Part shown: positions 51,682 through 60,242 of the stretch, piece by piece
Position numbering within the stretch: position 1 is the first letter of the stretch
How the letters are laid out: each line of letters opens with the position of its first letter
Origin: Oerskovia flava
Lineage (GTDB): Bacteria; Actinomycetota; Actinomycetes; Actinomycetales; Cellulomonadaceae
Reading direction: 5' to 3'
Assembly (NCBI RefSeq): GCF_026163685.1
Contig: NZ_JAOXSR010000001.1
Span: 186,001-250,000, forward strand
DNA: 64,000 nt
Program-made: the position numbers and the translations under genes
The notes under the pieces: generated by a model
Told to the model about the DNA's origin: nothing
Seen by the model: only the letters and a program-made list of their open reading frames with translations
Databases searched by the model: none

Positions 51682-52740
51682 ATGGATGTCCCGTTCTGGG
51701 TCTGGGCCTCAGTGCTCGGCGTCATCGTCGTGATGCTGGCCGTCGACCTGTTCGCCCACCGCCGGGCCCATGTGATCGGAGTGAAGGAAGCGGCCGCCTG
51801 GTCTGGGGTCTGGGTCGCTCTCGGTGTTGCTTTCGGGGTGGTCATCTGGTGGGTCTGGGGTGCTGGGTTCGCGCAGCAGTACTTCGCCGGCTACCTGATC
51901 GAGAAGTCCCTCGCCGTCGACAACGTCTTCGTGTGGGCCATCATCCTCAGCTACTTTGCCGTCCCCCGTGAGTTCCAGCATCGGGTCCTGTTCCTGGGAG
52001 TGCTGGGCGCACTGGTCTTTCGCGGCATCTTCATCGCTGCCGGGGCCATCCTCATCCAGAACTTCGCCTGGGTGCTGTACGTCTTCGCTGCGTTCCTGCT
52101 CTTCACCGGGTTCCGGATGATTCGACAGCGTCACGACCACCTGGAACCAGACCGGTCGGTGGTGCTGCGCACCTTCCGCCGGTTCATCCCGATGACCCAG
52201 ACCTACCACGGCCAGAGACTGCTGGTCCGCCGCAACGGGATGCTCCTGGCCACCCCGTTGCTGGCCGTGCTGGTCCTGATCGAGGTCACCGACGTGGTGT
52301 TCGCCGTGGACTCCATCCCCGCCATCTTCGCGGTGACCGACGAGGTGTTCCTGGTCTTCACCGCCAATGCCTTCGCGGTCCTGGGTCTTCGCGCGATGTA
52401 CTTCCTGCTCGCCGACCTGATCCACCGCTTCGTCTTCCTCAAGGTCGGCCTGGCTCTGGTGCTCATCTGGGTCGGGGTGAAGATGCTTCTCAAGATCGAC
52501 GTCTTCTACGTCCCGACCACCGTGTCCCTGGCAGTCGTCGCCACGATCATCACCGTCTCGATCATCGCGAGCCTGCGCGCCACCCGCGGGCAAGGCCGCC
52601 AAGCGCTGCCCGCACCGTCCGATCCTCCGTTCAGGGTCGCCACCGAGACGGAGGACGCCGATCTGCAACCCTTGTGGGGATCACCCGGCAGGACCGGAGG
52701 CCGCGCTACGACGGCCGACCACGAAGACGGCGGTCCTTGA
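51682..52740 (+). CDS. TerC-family membrane protein (Mn2+ export / Alx-like)
   Basis: 352 residues with about nine helices. TerC motifs: YLIEKSLAVDNVFVWAIIL and LIEVTDVVFAVDSIPAIFAV with the conserved acidic residues, plus FLVFTANAFAVLGLRAMYF. The 60-residue polar tail is variable. Family members such as Alx export manganese or support metalated exoproteins. Directly under a manganese riboswitch whose folding exposes its Shine-Dalgarno, so Mn2+ should raise its synthesis. Confidence 0.93.
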   Translation: MDVPFWVWASVLGVIVVMLAVDLFAHRRAHVIGVKEAAAWSGVWVALGVAFGVVIWWVWGAGFAQQYFAGYLIEKSLAVDNVFVWAIILSYFAVPREFQHRVLFLGVLGALVFRGIFIAAGAILIQNFAWVLYVFAAFLLFTGFRMIRQRHDHLEPDRSVVLRTFRRFIPMTQTYHGQRLLVRRNGMLLATPLLAVLVLIEVTDVVFAVDSIPAIFAVTDEVFLVFTANAFAVLGLRAMYFLLADLIHRFVFLKVGLALVLIWVGVKMLLKIDVFYVPTTVSLAVVATIITVSIIASLRATRGQGRQALPAPSDPPFRVATETEDADLQPLWGSPGRTGGRATTADHEDGGP

Positions 52741-52789
52741 GGCAGCGGTCGCGGCCGCAGCGCTACCGGGTGGGGTCAGCAGCGGGGGT

Positions 52790-52865
52790 GGTGGGCCCCC
52801 CGGGGTTCGAACCCGGAACCTACGGATTAAAAGTCCGCAGCTCTGCCAGTTGAGCTAGAGGCCCT
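52790..52865 (-). tRNA. tRNA-Lys (anticodon TTT)
   Basis: 76 nt including encoded CCA. Acceptor GGGCCTC pairs with GGGGCCC (one U-G), anticodon loop CTTTTAA, standard D- and T-arms. A -10-like TAAACT lies upstream on the minus strand near 52905. Confidence 0.97.
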
Positions 52866-53234
52866 CGTCGGGGCCGGGTGCGTCGCGCGCGCCTGGCCCG
52901 TCCGAGAGTTTACGCGGGGCGAGCGGTCTGGCGGTGAGGTGGTCGGGGGTGGTGCGCACCGTCGTCGGGCAGGCCGTGCCGGACGGGCGGCGGGACCGGG
53001 GACCCGAGGCCCCGCGCCCGCGTGGCGCGTACCGTACGCGGCTCGGGTGAACGTGTCACGCGGGGTCTTGCCTCGTGAGAAGTTCTCTGAGATTCGGGCC
53101 GAACGCTTGCGATCCGACGTCGTTCTTGTTTCGGTGGAAGAGACCGAGGGGCCCGCGGGAGGGTCCATCGCCGTCGCCCGTCCGGGTGGCGACGTGTGTC
53201 CCGCGAGTCTCGCCCGGCTACGAGAGGAGTTCTC
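52866..53234. other. 369-bp intergenic stretch between tRNA-Lys and the HesB-like gene
   Basis: No supported gene, though one frame (52939-53247) is open. The right part (53060-53140) is AT-richer and could hold the promoter of the 53235 gene; no clean -35/-10 pair found. Confidence 0.4.
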
Positions 53235-53516
53235 GTGCTCACCTTGACCGACAACGCCAGTGCAGCAGTTCAGGACCTCACCACGAAGGCTGGAGTCCCC
53301 GAGGGCGGCGGTCTGCGGATCGCCGAGTCCGCCGAGCAGACCGGGAGCTTCGAGCTCGCCCTGGTGCCCGGCCCGCAGCCGGACGACACCGTGGTGGAGT
53401 CCGGAGAGGCGCTCGTGTTCGTGGAGTCCGCCACGGTACCGACGCTGGAGAAGCTCACGCTCGACACCGACCCGCAGGCGGAGTCCGTCGGCTTCGTGCT
53501 GACGCCGCAGGAGTAG
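53235..53516 (+). CDS. HesB/IscA-like fold protein without cysteines
   Basis: 93 residues from GTG 53235, with GAGAGGAG a few bases upstream. LTLTDNASAAVQDLTTKAGV and EALVFVESATVPTLEKLTLD follow the HesB/IscA order, yet the three conserved cysteines that bind the Fe-S cluster or iron are absent, as is every cysteine. Actinobacterial proteins of this sort are usually annotated HesB-like or adhesin. It cannot be a classical Fe-S carrier. Role unknown. Confidence 0.8.
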   Translation: MLTLTDNASAAVQDLTTKAGVPEGGGLRIAESAEQTGSFELALVPGPQPDDTVVESGEALVFVESATVPTLEKLTLDTDPQAESVGFVLTPQE

Positions 53517-53590
53517 AGCGACCCGGGGTTCCGACCCCGCCCGGCCGTCGTCCGATCCTCACGAGATCGACGACGCGCCGCCCAGAACTT

Positions 53591-53628
53591 CACGACGGGC
53601 CGTCCGCACACGCGGGCGGCCCGTCGTG
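53591..53628. terminator. Bidirectional terminator between HesB-like and M50-like genes
   Basis: Perfect 12-bp stem (53591-53602 with 53617-53628) with a smaller inner hairpin in the loop; between convergent genes. Confidence 0.8.
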
Positions 53629-53643
53629 CTGTGCCCGGGCCGG

Positions 53644-54408
53644 TCAGTCCCCGACCGGCCCGACGATCCACAGCCCACCGAGCACGGCCGCGCCGACCGT
53701 GACGAGCAGGAACACCACGACCCAGAACAGCCCGGGCAGCCGCGTCAGGCGCGCGAGCATGTCGGCGTCCGAGCTGCGTGCGCGCCCGCGCGAGCGCTCG
53801 GCCTGCAGCTCGATCACGGGGCGGACGGCGCCGAGCAGCAGGAACCACGTGACCGTGTACGCCACGGCGCTCTGCGCCTGCGGCTCCAGCCACCACGACA
53901 CGGCCACGAGGGCCGCGCCGCTGACCAGCACCGACCACAGCCCGAACCAGTTGCGGATCTGCGCCAGCATGAGAGTCAGCAGCAGCACCAGCAGCCACAG
54001 CAGCCCGACGGCGTAGCCCTGGCGCAGCAGCGCGGCCGCCCCCAGCCCGATCAGCCCGGGCCCGACGTACCCCATGAAGGCCGTGAGGATCATGCCGAAG
54101 CCGCGCGGCCGCCCGTAGGAGACCGTCAGGCCCGAGGTGTCCGAGTGCAGCCGGATGCCGCTCAGCCGACGACCCGTGAGCAGCGCCGCCAACGCGTGCG
54201 CCCCCTCGTGCGCGATCGTCACGACATGGCGCGCGACGCGCCACACCGGCGTGACGAGCACGACGGCGACCGCCACCGCAGCCGTCACCATCACGACCGA
54301 CGTGTCGGGAGCAGCGACCGGCGTCGTCGCGGCCTGCCAGATCTGCCCGACGACGTCCGTCACGCTCGCCCATGCCCCTGCGGAGGTGTCGACTGTCACG
54401 CGCGACAT
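53644..54408 (-). CDS. M50-like membrane metalloprotease
   Basis: 254 residues from ATG 54408. Zinc motif HEGAH in VVTIAHEGAHALAALLTGRR, at the end of the first helix, then GMILTAFMGYVGPGLIGLGA and three to four more helices (WLLVLLLTLMLAQIRNWFGL). The short form without PDZ domain is common in actinobacteria. Site-2-type intramembrane cleavage is possible but no substrate or anti-sigma gene is adjacent. Confidence 0.85.
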   Translation of the reverse strand: MSRVTVDTSAGAWASVTDVVGQIWQAATTPVAAPDTSVVMVTAAVAVAVVLVTPVWRVARHVVTIAHEGAHALAALLTGRRLSGIRLHSDTSGLTVSYGRPRGFGMILTAFMGYVGPGLIGLGAAALLRQGYAVGLLWLLVLLLTLMLAQIRNWFGLWSVLVSGAALVAVSWWLEPQAQSAVAYTVTWFLLLGAVRPVIELQAERSRGRARSSDADMLARLTRLPGLFWVVVFLLVTVGAAVLGGLWIVGPVGD

Positions 54409-54676
54409 TCCACCACAACCGCCTGTGCCCGACCCCCACAACGACCCTGCCCGTCGTCGAGCACGACGTTGAGGTCGTCGGGCGCGGGTTCACGGCAGCA
54501 GGGTCGTGTTCGGCGGGGGAACGAAGGGGGAGACATAGGTCACCACCACGGTCGGGGGCGGGCATGAGACACTGGGTTCACGAGGGCAGCGCAACTGCGC
54601 GCCCCGCGTCGTGGAGATCCCCCCGGATTACGTGCGGCGGACCCCGATCCTTTGAGCCCCGAGAGGCCCACACACT

Positions 54677-56194
54677 GTGACTTCCTTTGCCGATTTCGGC
54701 CTGCCCACCCCTGTTGTCCGCGAGCTCTCGCGCCAGGGCATCGACTCCCCGTTCCCCATCCAGACCGCCACGCTCCCCGACTCGCTCAAGGGCCGCGACG
54801 TCCTCGGCCGGGGCCGCACCGGCTCCGGCAAGACGCTCGCGTTCTCGCTGCCGACGGTCGCCCGTCTCGCCGAGTCGCGTACGTCGCGCCACCCTCGCCG
54901 GCCACGAGCGCTCGTGCTGTGCCCGACGCGTGAGCTCGCCAACCAGATCAACGCCACCATGGAGCCCGTCGCCAAGATCCTCGGTCTGACGACGACCACG
55001 ATCTTCGGCGGAGTCGCGCAGTCGCGTCAGGTCACCGCCCTGGACAAGGGCGTCGACATCGTCATCGCGTGCCCCGGGCGCCTCGAGGACCTGCTGAACC
55101 AGCGGGTGCTCACGCTCGACGGCATCGAGATCACCGTGCTCGACGAGGCCGACCACATGGCCGACCTCGGGTTCCTCCCCGGCGTCAAGCGCATCATGGA
55201 CAAGACCCCCAAGGTCGGCCAGCGCATGCTGTTCTCCGCGACGCTCGACAACGGCGTGGACCAGCTCGTCAAGCGCTACCTCAGCAACCCGGTGCGCCAC
55301 TCCGTGGACGACGCCGCCGCGCCGCCGCCCCAGATGACGCACCACATCCTCGCGGTGCGGGACGCGGACGCCAAGCGTGACGTCGTGCACCAGCTCGCGT
55401 CCGGCACCGGCCGCCGTGTGCTGTTCATGCGCACCAAGCACCAGGCGAAGAAGCTCGCCAAGCAGCTCACCGCGCAGGGCATCCCCGCGGTCGACCTGCA
55501 CGGCAACCTCGGCCAGGGGGCGCGCGAGCGCAACCTCGAGGCCTTCTCGTCCGGTTCGGTGAACGTGCTCGTCGCGACCGACATCGCCGCGCGCGGCATC
55601 CACGTCGACGAGATCGAGCTCGTGGTCCACGTCGACCCGCCGGCCGAGCACAAGGCGTACCTGCACCGCTCGGGCCGTACCGCCCGTGCCGGGTCGGAGG
55701 GCGTCGTCGTCACCGTCATGCTGCCCGAGCAGCGCGGCGACGTGCGCGACCTGACCCGCAAGGCGAAGATCACCGCTCAGCCCCGCCCCGCGGCGCCCGG
55801 CGACGCGACCGTCACCGCCCTCGTCGGCGACGTCGCCGCGTACGTCAAGCCCGCGGCGCTCACCCCGCCGCAGACGCAGGCCCGCCGGGGGACGCCGTCG
55901 ACCAACGGCGGTACCCGCTCCTCGCGCCGCGGTGGCGGCCAGGGCGGTGCCCGCTCCGGCGCGGCCCCGCGCACCGGCACCTCGGCTCAGCGCCCGACGA
56001 CGCAGGGTCAGTCCCGCGGCGCGGGCGCCCCGGCCGGTGGCGGCCAGGGTGGTCGCGCGCAGGGCGGTCGTGGGCAGGGCGCTCAGAACGGCCAGGGCGC
56101 GTCGGCCGGCGCCGGCGCACCGCGCGGGCGTCGTGGCGGGCGCGGTCGCGCGCAGCGCCCCGCCGGCGGCACGGTCTACACGACGTCGTCCTGA
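54677..56194 (+). CDS. DEAD-box RNA helicase
   Basis: 505 residues. Q motif FADFGLPTPVVRELSRQGID, Walker A GRGRTGSGKT, PTRELANQI, DEAD box VLDEADHMADLGF, SAT in MLFSATLDN, then VATDIAARGIHVDEIE and HRSGRTARAG. The last 100 residues are a Gly/Arg/Gln-rich unstructured tail (RRGGGQGGARSGAAPRTGTS and similar), as in RNA-binding cold-shock helicases (RhlE/DeaD type). GTG start. The 270-base gap upstream suggests a long leader, a common place for cold-induced control. Confidence 0.93.
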   Translation: MTSFADFGLPTPVVRELSRQGIDSPFPIQTATLPDSLKGRDVLGRGRTGSGKTLAFSLPTVARLAESRTSRHPRRPRALVLCPTRELANQINATMEPVAKILGLTTTTIFGGVAQSRQVTALDKGVDIVIACPGRLEDLLNQRVLTLDGIEITVLDEADHMADLGFLPGVKRIMDKTPKVGQRMLFSATLDNGVDQLVKRYLSNPVRHSVDDAAAPPPQMTHHILAVRDADAKRDVVHQLASGTGRRVLFMRTKHQAKKLAKQLTAQGIPAVDLHGNLGQGARERNLEAFSSGSVNVLVATDIAARGIHVDEIELVVHVDPPAEHKAYLHRSGRTARAGSEGVVVTVMLPEQRGDVRDLTRKAKITAQPRPAAPGDATVTALVGDVAAYVKPAALTPPQTQARRGTPSTNGGTRSSRRGGGQGGARSGAAPRTGTSAQRPTTQGQSRGAGAPAGGGQGGRAQGGRGQGAQNGQGASAGAGAPRGRRGGRGRAQRPAGGTVYTTSS

Positions 56195-56210
56195 CGCACC
56201 CACACCGAGC

Positions 56211-56274
56211 ACGCCGAACAGGCGGTTGCTCGGCACCCTCACCCGACGGTGCCGAGCAACCGCCTGTTCGGCGT
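56211..56274 (+). terminator. 27-bp perfect stem-loop after the helicase gene
   Basis: Arms 56211-56237 and 56248-56274 match with no mismatch; 10-base loop. The longest perfect hairpin in the window, 16 bases after the stop. Confidence 0.85.
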
Positions 56275-56323
56275 CCGGAACACCGCGGGTCCCGCACTGG
56301 TTGAGCACGATGGAGGTGGACAC

Positions 56324-56725
56324 ATGTCCTATGAAGTGACCAAGACCGACGAGCAGTGGCGCGCCGAGCTCTCGCCCGAGGAGTACGCGGTGCTCCGCAA
56401 GGCCGGCACGGAGCGTCCCTGGACCGGGGAGCTGCTCGACGAGAAGCGCGTCGGTGTGTACCGGTGTCGGGCGTGCAGCGCCGAGCTCTTCCGGTCCGAC
56501 ACGAAGTTCGACTCGCACTGCGGGTGGCCGAGCTTCTTCAGCCCGCTCGCGGGCGACGCCGTCGAGCTCATCGAGGACCGCAGCCTCGGCATGACCCGCA
56601 CCGAGGTGCGCTGCGCGTCGTGCGGGTCGCACCTGGGGCACGTCTTCGACGACGCGCCGCAGACCCCGACCGGTGACCGGTTCTGCATGAACAGCCTCAG
56701 TCTGACGTTCGAGTCCCAGGACTGA
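56324..56725 (+). CDS. msrB: Peptide-methionine (R)-S-oxide reductase
   Basis: 133 residues reducing methionine-R-sulfoxide in proteins. Zinc cysteines CRAC (48/51) and CASC (97/100), catalytic Cys121 in [11 protein letters not shown], and Cys66 in SHCGWPSF as possible resolving residue. GGAGGT lies six bases before ATG 56324, so the ATG at 56249 inside the hairpin is rejected. Single-gene unit. Confidence 0.96.
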   Translation: MSYEVTKTDEQWRAELSPEEYAVLRKAGTERPWTGELLDEKRVGVYRCRACSAELFRSDTKFDSHCGWPSFFSPLAGDAVELIEDRSLGMTRTEVRCASCGSHLGHVFDDAPQTPTGDRFCMNSLSLTFESQD

Positions 56726-56743
56726 GCACCGCCGCGGGGGAGC

Positions 56744-57232
56744 TCAGCGGTTCGCCTGCCAGCGCACGACGTCCACCGAGTACTGGTGGAGCAGGTCGGC
56801 CAGCGCGGCGACGTCCTTGGGCTCCCACGCCGCGAGCGCCTCGGAGACCGACACGACCCGCGCCTGCTGCGCCGCCTCGAGGCGCGCGGCGCCGTCCTCG
56901 GTCAGCGAGATGATCTGACCGCGCGAGTCCTCCGGGTCGACCGAGCGCTCCACGAGGCCGAGGTCGTGCAGGCGGCTGAGCTGGCGGGAGATCGTCGCGC
57001 GACCCACGCCGAACTGGTCGGCCAGGTCAGACCCCCGTACGCCGGTGCTCCCGGCGATGTGCGCGAGGAGGGGGTAGGCGCTCGCCGGCAGGTCGGGGTG
57101 GATGCGCCGAGCCATCGCCGTCGCTGCCGCGCCCGCCCGGCGCAGGAGCACCCGGAGCTCACGCTCCAGGTCCGTGTACGCCTCGGTGGCACTCACCTCG
57201 GCTGATCTGGCACTGGGGGTAGCGGCTGACAT
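56744..57232 (-). CDS. MarR-family transcriptional regulator
   Basis: 162 residues with the winged HTH (GVRGSDLADQFGVGRATISR, QLSRLHDLGLVERSVDPEDS with the wing DSRGQIISLT). The frame stays open far upstream, but ATG 57232 opens MSAATPSARSAEVSATEAYT, the normal MarR start. It lies downstream of, and is convergent in function with, an MFS exporter on the same strand 110 bases away. Ligand unknown. Confidence 0.9.
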   Translation of the reverse strand: MSAATPSARSAEVSATEAYTDLERELRVLLRRAGAAATAMARRIHPDLPASAYPLLAHIAGSTGVRGSDLADQFGVGRATISRQLSRLHDLGLVERSVDPEDSRGQIISLTEDGAARLEAAQQARVVSVSEALAAWEPKDVAALADLLHQYSVDVVRWQANR

Positions 57233-57342
57233 GTGCCCATCATGCCGCCTCGGGCCGCGGCGCGGGTCGGCTCGTCCCCAGCCGTTCCCGACCTGTGACA
57301 TCCCGACGGCATCCCGACTGACATCCCGGCCCGCGCACGGGC

Positions 57343-58971
57343 TCAGCCGCGCGGCGTCCCGCCCACGGCGAGGGACTCCTCGAGGGGGCTCTCCTGCTGC
57401 TCGCGTTCCAGACGCTCCACCTGCTCCTGGCGCTCTTGCAGGCCCGACCGGGTACCGAGCGGCACCTCCTTGAGGAGGGCGACGCAGAGCAGCGCCACGA
57501 CGGCCAGCGGGACGGCCACGAGGAAGATGTGCGCGATCCCGGCGCCGTACGACTGCTCGACGAGATCCCGCAGAGGTGCAGGGAGCGTGGTGACGTCGGG
57601 GACCGCCGCGCTGCCGCCGAGGGAGTCGGACGGCACGCCGAGCCGGTCGAGGCCGCTCCGGATCGACGACGTGACCTGGTTCGCGAGGACCGCCCCGAGC
57701 ACCGAGACGCCGATCGCGCCGCCGAGCGTGCGGAAGAACGCGACGGTGGAGGTCCCGGCACCCATCTCGTCGACGTGCAGGGTGTTCTGCACCGCGAGCA
57801 CGAGGTTCTGCATGAGCATGCCCATGCTGACGCCGAGGAAGAACAGGTACACCCCGATGAGCACGAAGCTCGTGTGGTAGTCGATGGTCGACAGCGCGAA
57901 GAGCGAGCCCACGAGGATCGCGGCGCCGGTCACCATAAACGCCTTGTAGCGGCCGGTGCGCGTGATGAGCTGGCCGATGAGCACCGACGCGACGAGCGTG
58001 CCGACGATCATCGGGATGGTCAGCAGGCCCGACTCGGTGGGCGTCTTGCCGCGCGCGACCTGCATGTACTGGCTGAGGAACACCGCGGTCCCGAACATGG
58101 CGACACCCACGGCGACGCTGGCGAGGACCGCGAGGACGAACGTCCGGTTCCGGAACAGGTGCAGCGGGATGATGGGCTCGACGGCGTGCTTCTCGACGAG
58201 GACCGCCGCGACCAGCGCGCCGACGGCGCCGACGACCATCGCGGCGCTGGGCCAGGAGGCCCACGCGAAGCTCTGCCCGGCGAAGGTCACCCACAGCAGC
58301 AGCGTGGAGACGCCGACGCTGATGAGGAGCGCACCCCAGTAGTCGATCCGCACCACCCGGCGGGGCAGCGGGGGCAGGCGCAGAGTGCGCTGCAGGACGA
58401 CGATCGCGACGATCGCGAACGGCAGGCCGACGAAGAAGTTCAGGCGCCAGCTCACGGTGTCGGTGAGCACGCCGCCCAGGAGCGGGCCGCCGATCTGGCT
58501 GACGGCCATGACCGCACCCATGAGGCCCATGTACCGGCCGCGCTCGCGCGGGGAGATGATGTCGGTGACCAGGACCGTCGCCAGCGCCATGAGGCCACCG
58601 GCGCCGATGCCCTGCAGCGCACGGAACGTGATGAGGGTTCCGACGCTCTGCGACAGCCCGGCGAGGGCCGCCGCGACGACCGAGATGACGAGCGCCACCT
58701 GGATGAGCATCTTGCGGTTCGTCAGGTCGGCGAGCTTGCCCCAGATCGGGGTCGAGATCGTCGTCGTGAGGAGCGTCGCGGTGACGACCCACGTGAACGA
58801 GGACTGCGAGCCCTCGAGGTCGCTGATGATCTTCGGCAGCGAGCTCGAGACCACCGAGGTCGCGAGGATCGACACGAACATGCCGAGCAGGATCCCGGAG
58901 AGGGCTTCGAGGACCTCTCGTCGGGTCATGGTCCCGGCGGCGACCGGGGTCTTCGTGGGGGTGCTGGTCAT
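57343..58971 (-). CDS. MFS drug exporter, DHA2 (EmrB/QacA) type
   Basis: 542 residues and about 14 membrane helices. Motif A GKLADLTNRKMLI after helix 2, the start of motif C in GGPLLGGVLTDTVSWRLNFF, and VVSSSLPKIISDLEGSQSSF in the first periplasmic loop. Expected to export lipophilic drugs with protons. The start overlaps by four bases the stop of an upstream MarR gene, so repressor and pump form one operon, likely induced by the pump's substrates. Confidence 0.94.
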   Translation of the reverse strand: MTSTPTKTPVAAGTMTRREVLEALSGILLGMFVSILATSVVSSSLPKIISDLEGSQSSFTWVVTATLLTTTISTPIWGKLADLTNRKMLIQVALVISVVAAALAGLSQSVGTLITFRALQGIGAGGLMALATVLVTDIISPRERGRYMGLMGAVMAVSQIGGPLLGGVLTDTVSWRLNFFVGLPFAIVAIVVLQRTLRLPPLPRRVVRIDYWGALLISVGVSTLLLWVTFAGQSFAWASWPSAAMVVGAVGALVAAVLVEKHAVEPIIPLHLFRNRTFVLAVLASVAVGVAMFGTAVFLSQYMQVARGKTPTESGLLTIPMIVGTLVASVLIGQLITRTGRYKAFMVTGAAILVGSLFALSTIDYHTSFVLIGVYLFFLGVSMGMLMQNLVLAVQNTLHVDEMGAGTSTVAFFRTLGGAIGVSVLGAVLANQVTSSIRSGLDRLGVPSDSLGGSAAVPDVTTLPAPLRDLVEQSYGAGIAHIFLVAVPLAVVALLCVALLKEVPLGTRSGLQERQEQVERLEREQQESPLEESLAVGGTPRG

Positions 58972-59483
58972 CGGGCGTGGTGCTCTTCCTGGTCGGGGGT
59001 CATGGTGGCGGCCACGGCGCGGATGGTCCGGGTCGCGGTGGCGAGCTCGTCCCCGGTCCACCCGGCGAACGTGCGGGCGACCAGCAGGGCGATCTGTCGG
59101 GAGGACTCGGCGGCGAGGTGGCGACCGGTCTCGGTGAGCTCGATCGTGCGGGCCCGCCGGTCGTCGTCGTCCACCGTGCGCCGGACGTAGCCGGCGTCGA
59201 CGAGCGTGCTGACCTGACGGCTCGCGACCGACACGTCGACGCGCAGGCGGGTCGCGACGTCCGAGACCTGCACGGCGCCGCAGCGCTCGAGCAGGCGCAG
59301 GAGGCCGAGGCCGGCGCGCGGGCGGTCGAGGTCGCGGGCGAGCTGTGCCGCCGCCTCTCGCTGCGCCCGGGCGAGCTCTTCGAGCGCGCGGACGAGGTCG
59401 TTCGCTGCGTCGTTCGGGGTGCCGGTCGAGCAGTCGGTCGGGGCGTCGGTCGCCGCTGGGGGAGAAGCGAGGGTCGATCGCAC
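58968..59483 (-). CDS. MarR-family repressor of the MFS operon
   Basis: 171 residues, GTG start at 59483 with AAGGAG six bases upstream. Helix-turn-helix AVQVSDVATRLRVDVSVASR, QVSTLVDAGYVRRTV and wing DDDDRRARTIELT. First gene of a two-gene unit with the DHA2 pump. The promoter carries two matching inverted repeats, arguing for autorepression. Confidence 0.93.
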   Translation of the reverse strand: MRSTLASPPAATDAPTDCSTGTPNDAANDLVRALEELARAQREAAAQLARDLDRPRAGLGLLRLLERCGAVQVSDVATRLRVDVSVASRQVSTLVDAGYVRRTVDDDDRRARTIELTETGRHLAAESSRQIALLVARTFAGWTGDELATATRTIRAVAATMTPDQEEHHAR

Positions 59484-59496
59484 GGGGTCTCCTTAC

Positions 59497-59537
59497 TTGC
59501 CGTAAGCAACAATACGACTAGTAATTGCTCAAGGCAA
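59497..59537 (-). promoter_or_regulatory. MarR-MFS promoter with two operator sites
   Basis: Minus-strand -35 TTGCCT (59532-59537), 17-base spacer, -10 TATTGT (59509-59514). Two TTGC-N5-GCAA repeats occur: 59525-59537 over the -35 and 59497-59509 just after the -10, matching each other at 11 of 13 bases (TTGCT-A-GGCAA pattern). Centres are 28 bases apart. Confidence 0.75.
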
Positions 59538-59600
59538 CTGTTTCTAGGGCCAGGTGGGCGAGAGTGGAACCTACGCCCGCCACGGGGTGAGACTGGGACG

Positions 59601-60242
59601 GTGCCCGACCGTCCCGAGAACCACCGCCCGCGCCGTCCCGCCATGCTCGACCCGCGCGACGCCGCCGACCTGCCCGGCGAGCTCGACCCCGCCCTGCGCG
59701 ACGAGGTCGCCCACACGACCGCGAACGCCATCGTGCGGGGCGGCCGGGACACGCAGGACCCCGAGGTCGTGGCACGGCTGGTCCGGCTCGTGGAGCGCGA
59801 GGGTCTCGACGTCGTGGCCGGGCTCTGGGCCGACGCGGCGCCCAGCTCGCTGCCGGGCGCGCTGTGGCGGCTGTACGTCCTGCGCGAGTGGGTCCGCCGC
59901 GACCCGCAGACCGTCGCGCTGCGCTACCGGCTCGGCGCCGAGGCGGCTCCCGTGCACGGGGCGATCGCCGGCGTCGTCTCCCCGCCCGGTCCGGAGGACG
60001 TGCGCGAGCTGGCCGACGCCGTCCTGTCCGGCGTCTTCACCGGCGCGCTCGACGTCGCGCTCGACCGGGCCGGGTCGTTCTGCCGGATCCTCGCCACGGG
60101 CGCCGCGTTCGACGCCGACTCCCGAGAGGTCGCCGACCCGTTCGGCGCGCTGCACCTCACCCGCGGCGCCTCCTCGTTGCAGCGCACGGCCGAGGAGCTC
60201 GAGCACGCCGCGGCGCTGTGGCGGGCCGGGCGCCTCGACTGA
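59601..60242 (+). CDS. Conserved hypothetical protein
   Basis: 213 residues from GTG 59601. Helical, acidic, no membrane segment or signal: MLDPRDAADLPGELDPALRD, SLPGALWRLYVLREWVRRDP and VLSGVFTGALDVALDRAGSF are the most distinctive parts. Similar proteins in Cellulomonadaceae and relatives have no known role. TGAGACT lies just before the GTG. Divergent from the MarR-MFS operon. Confidence 0.75.
   Translation: MPDRPENHRPRRPAMLDPRDAADLPGELDPALRDEVAHTTANAIVRGGRDTQDPEVVARLVRLVEREGLDVVAGLWADAAPSSLPGALWRLYVLREWVRRDPQTVALRYRLGAEAAPVHGAIAGVVSPPGPEDVRELADAVLSGVFTGALDVALDRAGSFCRILATGAAFDADSREVADPFGALHLTRGASSLQRTAEELEHAAALWRAGRLD

Noticed and set aside
54564-54680. A 38-codon ORF ending in a GTGA overlap with the DEAD-box helicase start
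   Set aside because: No ribosome site or leaderless box precedes it and the peptide is Arg/Pro/Ser-rich like random high-GC frames; probably chance, though it lies in the presumed leader.
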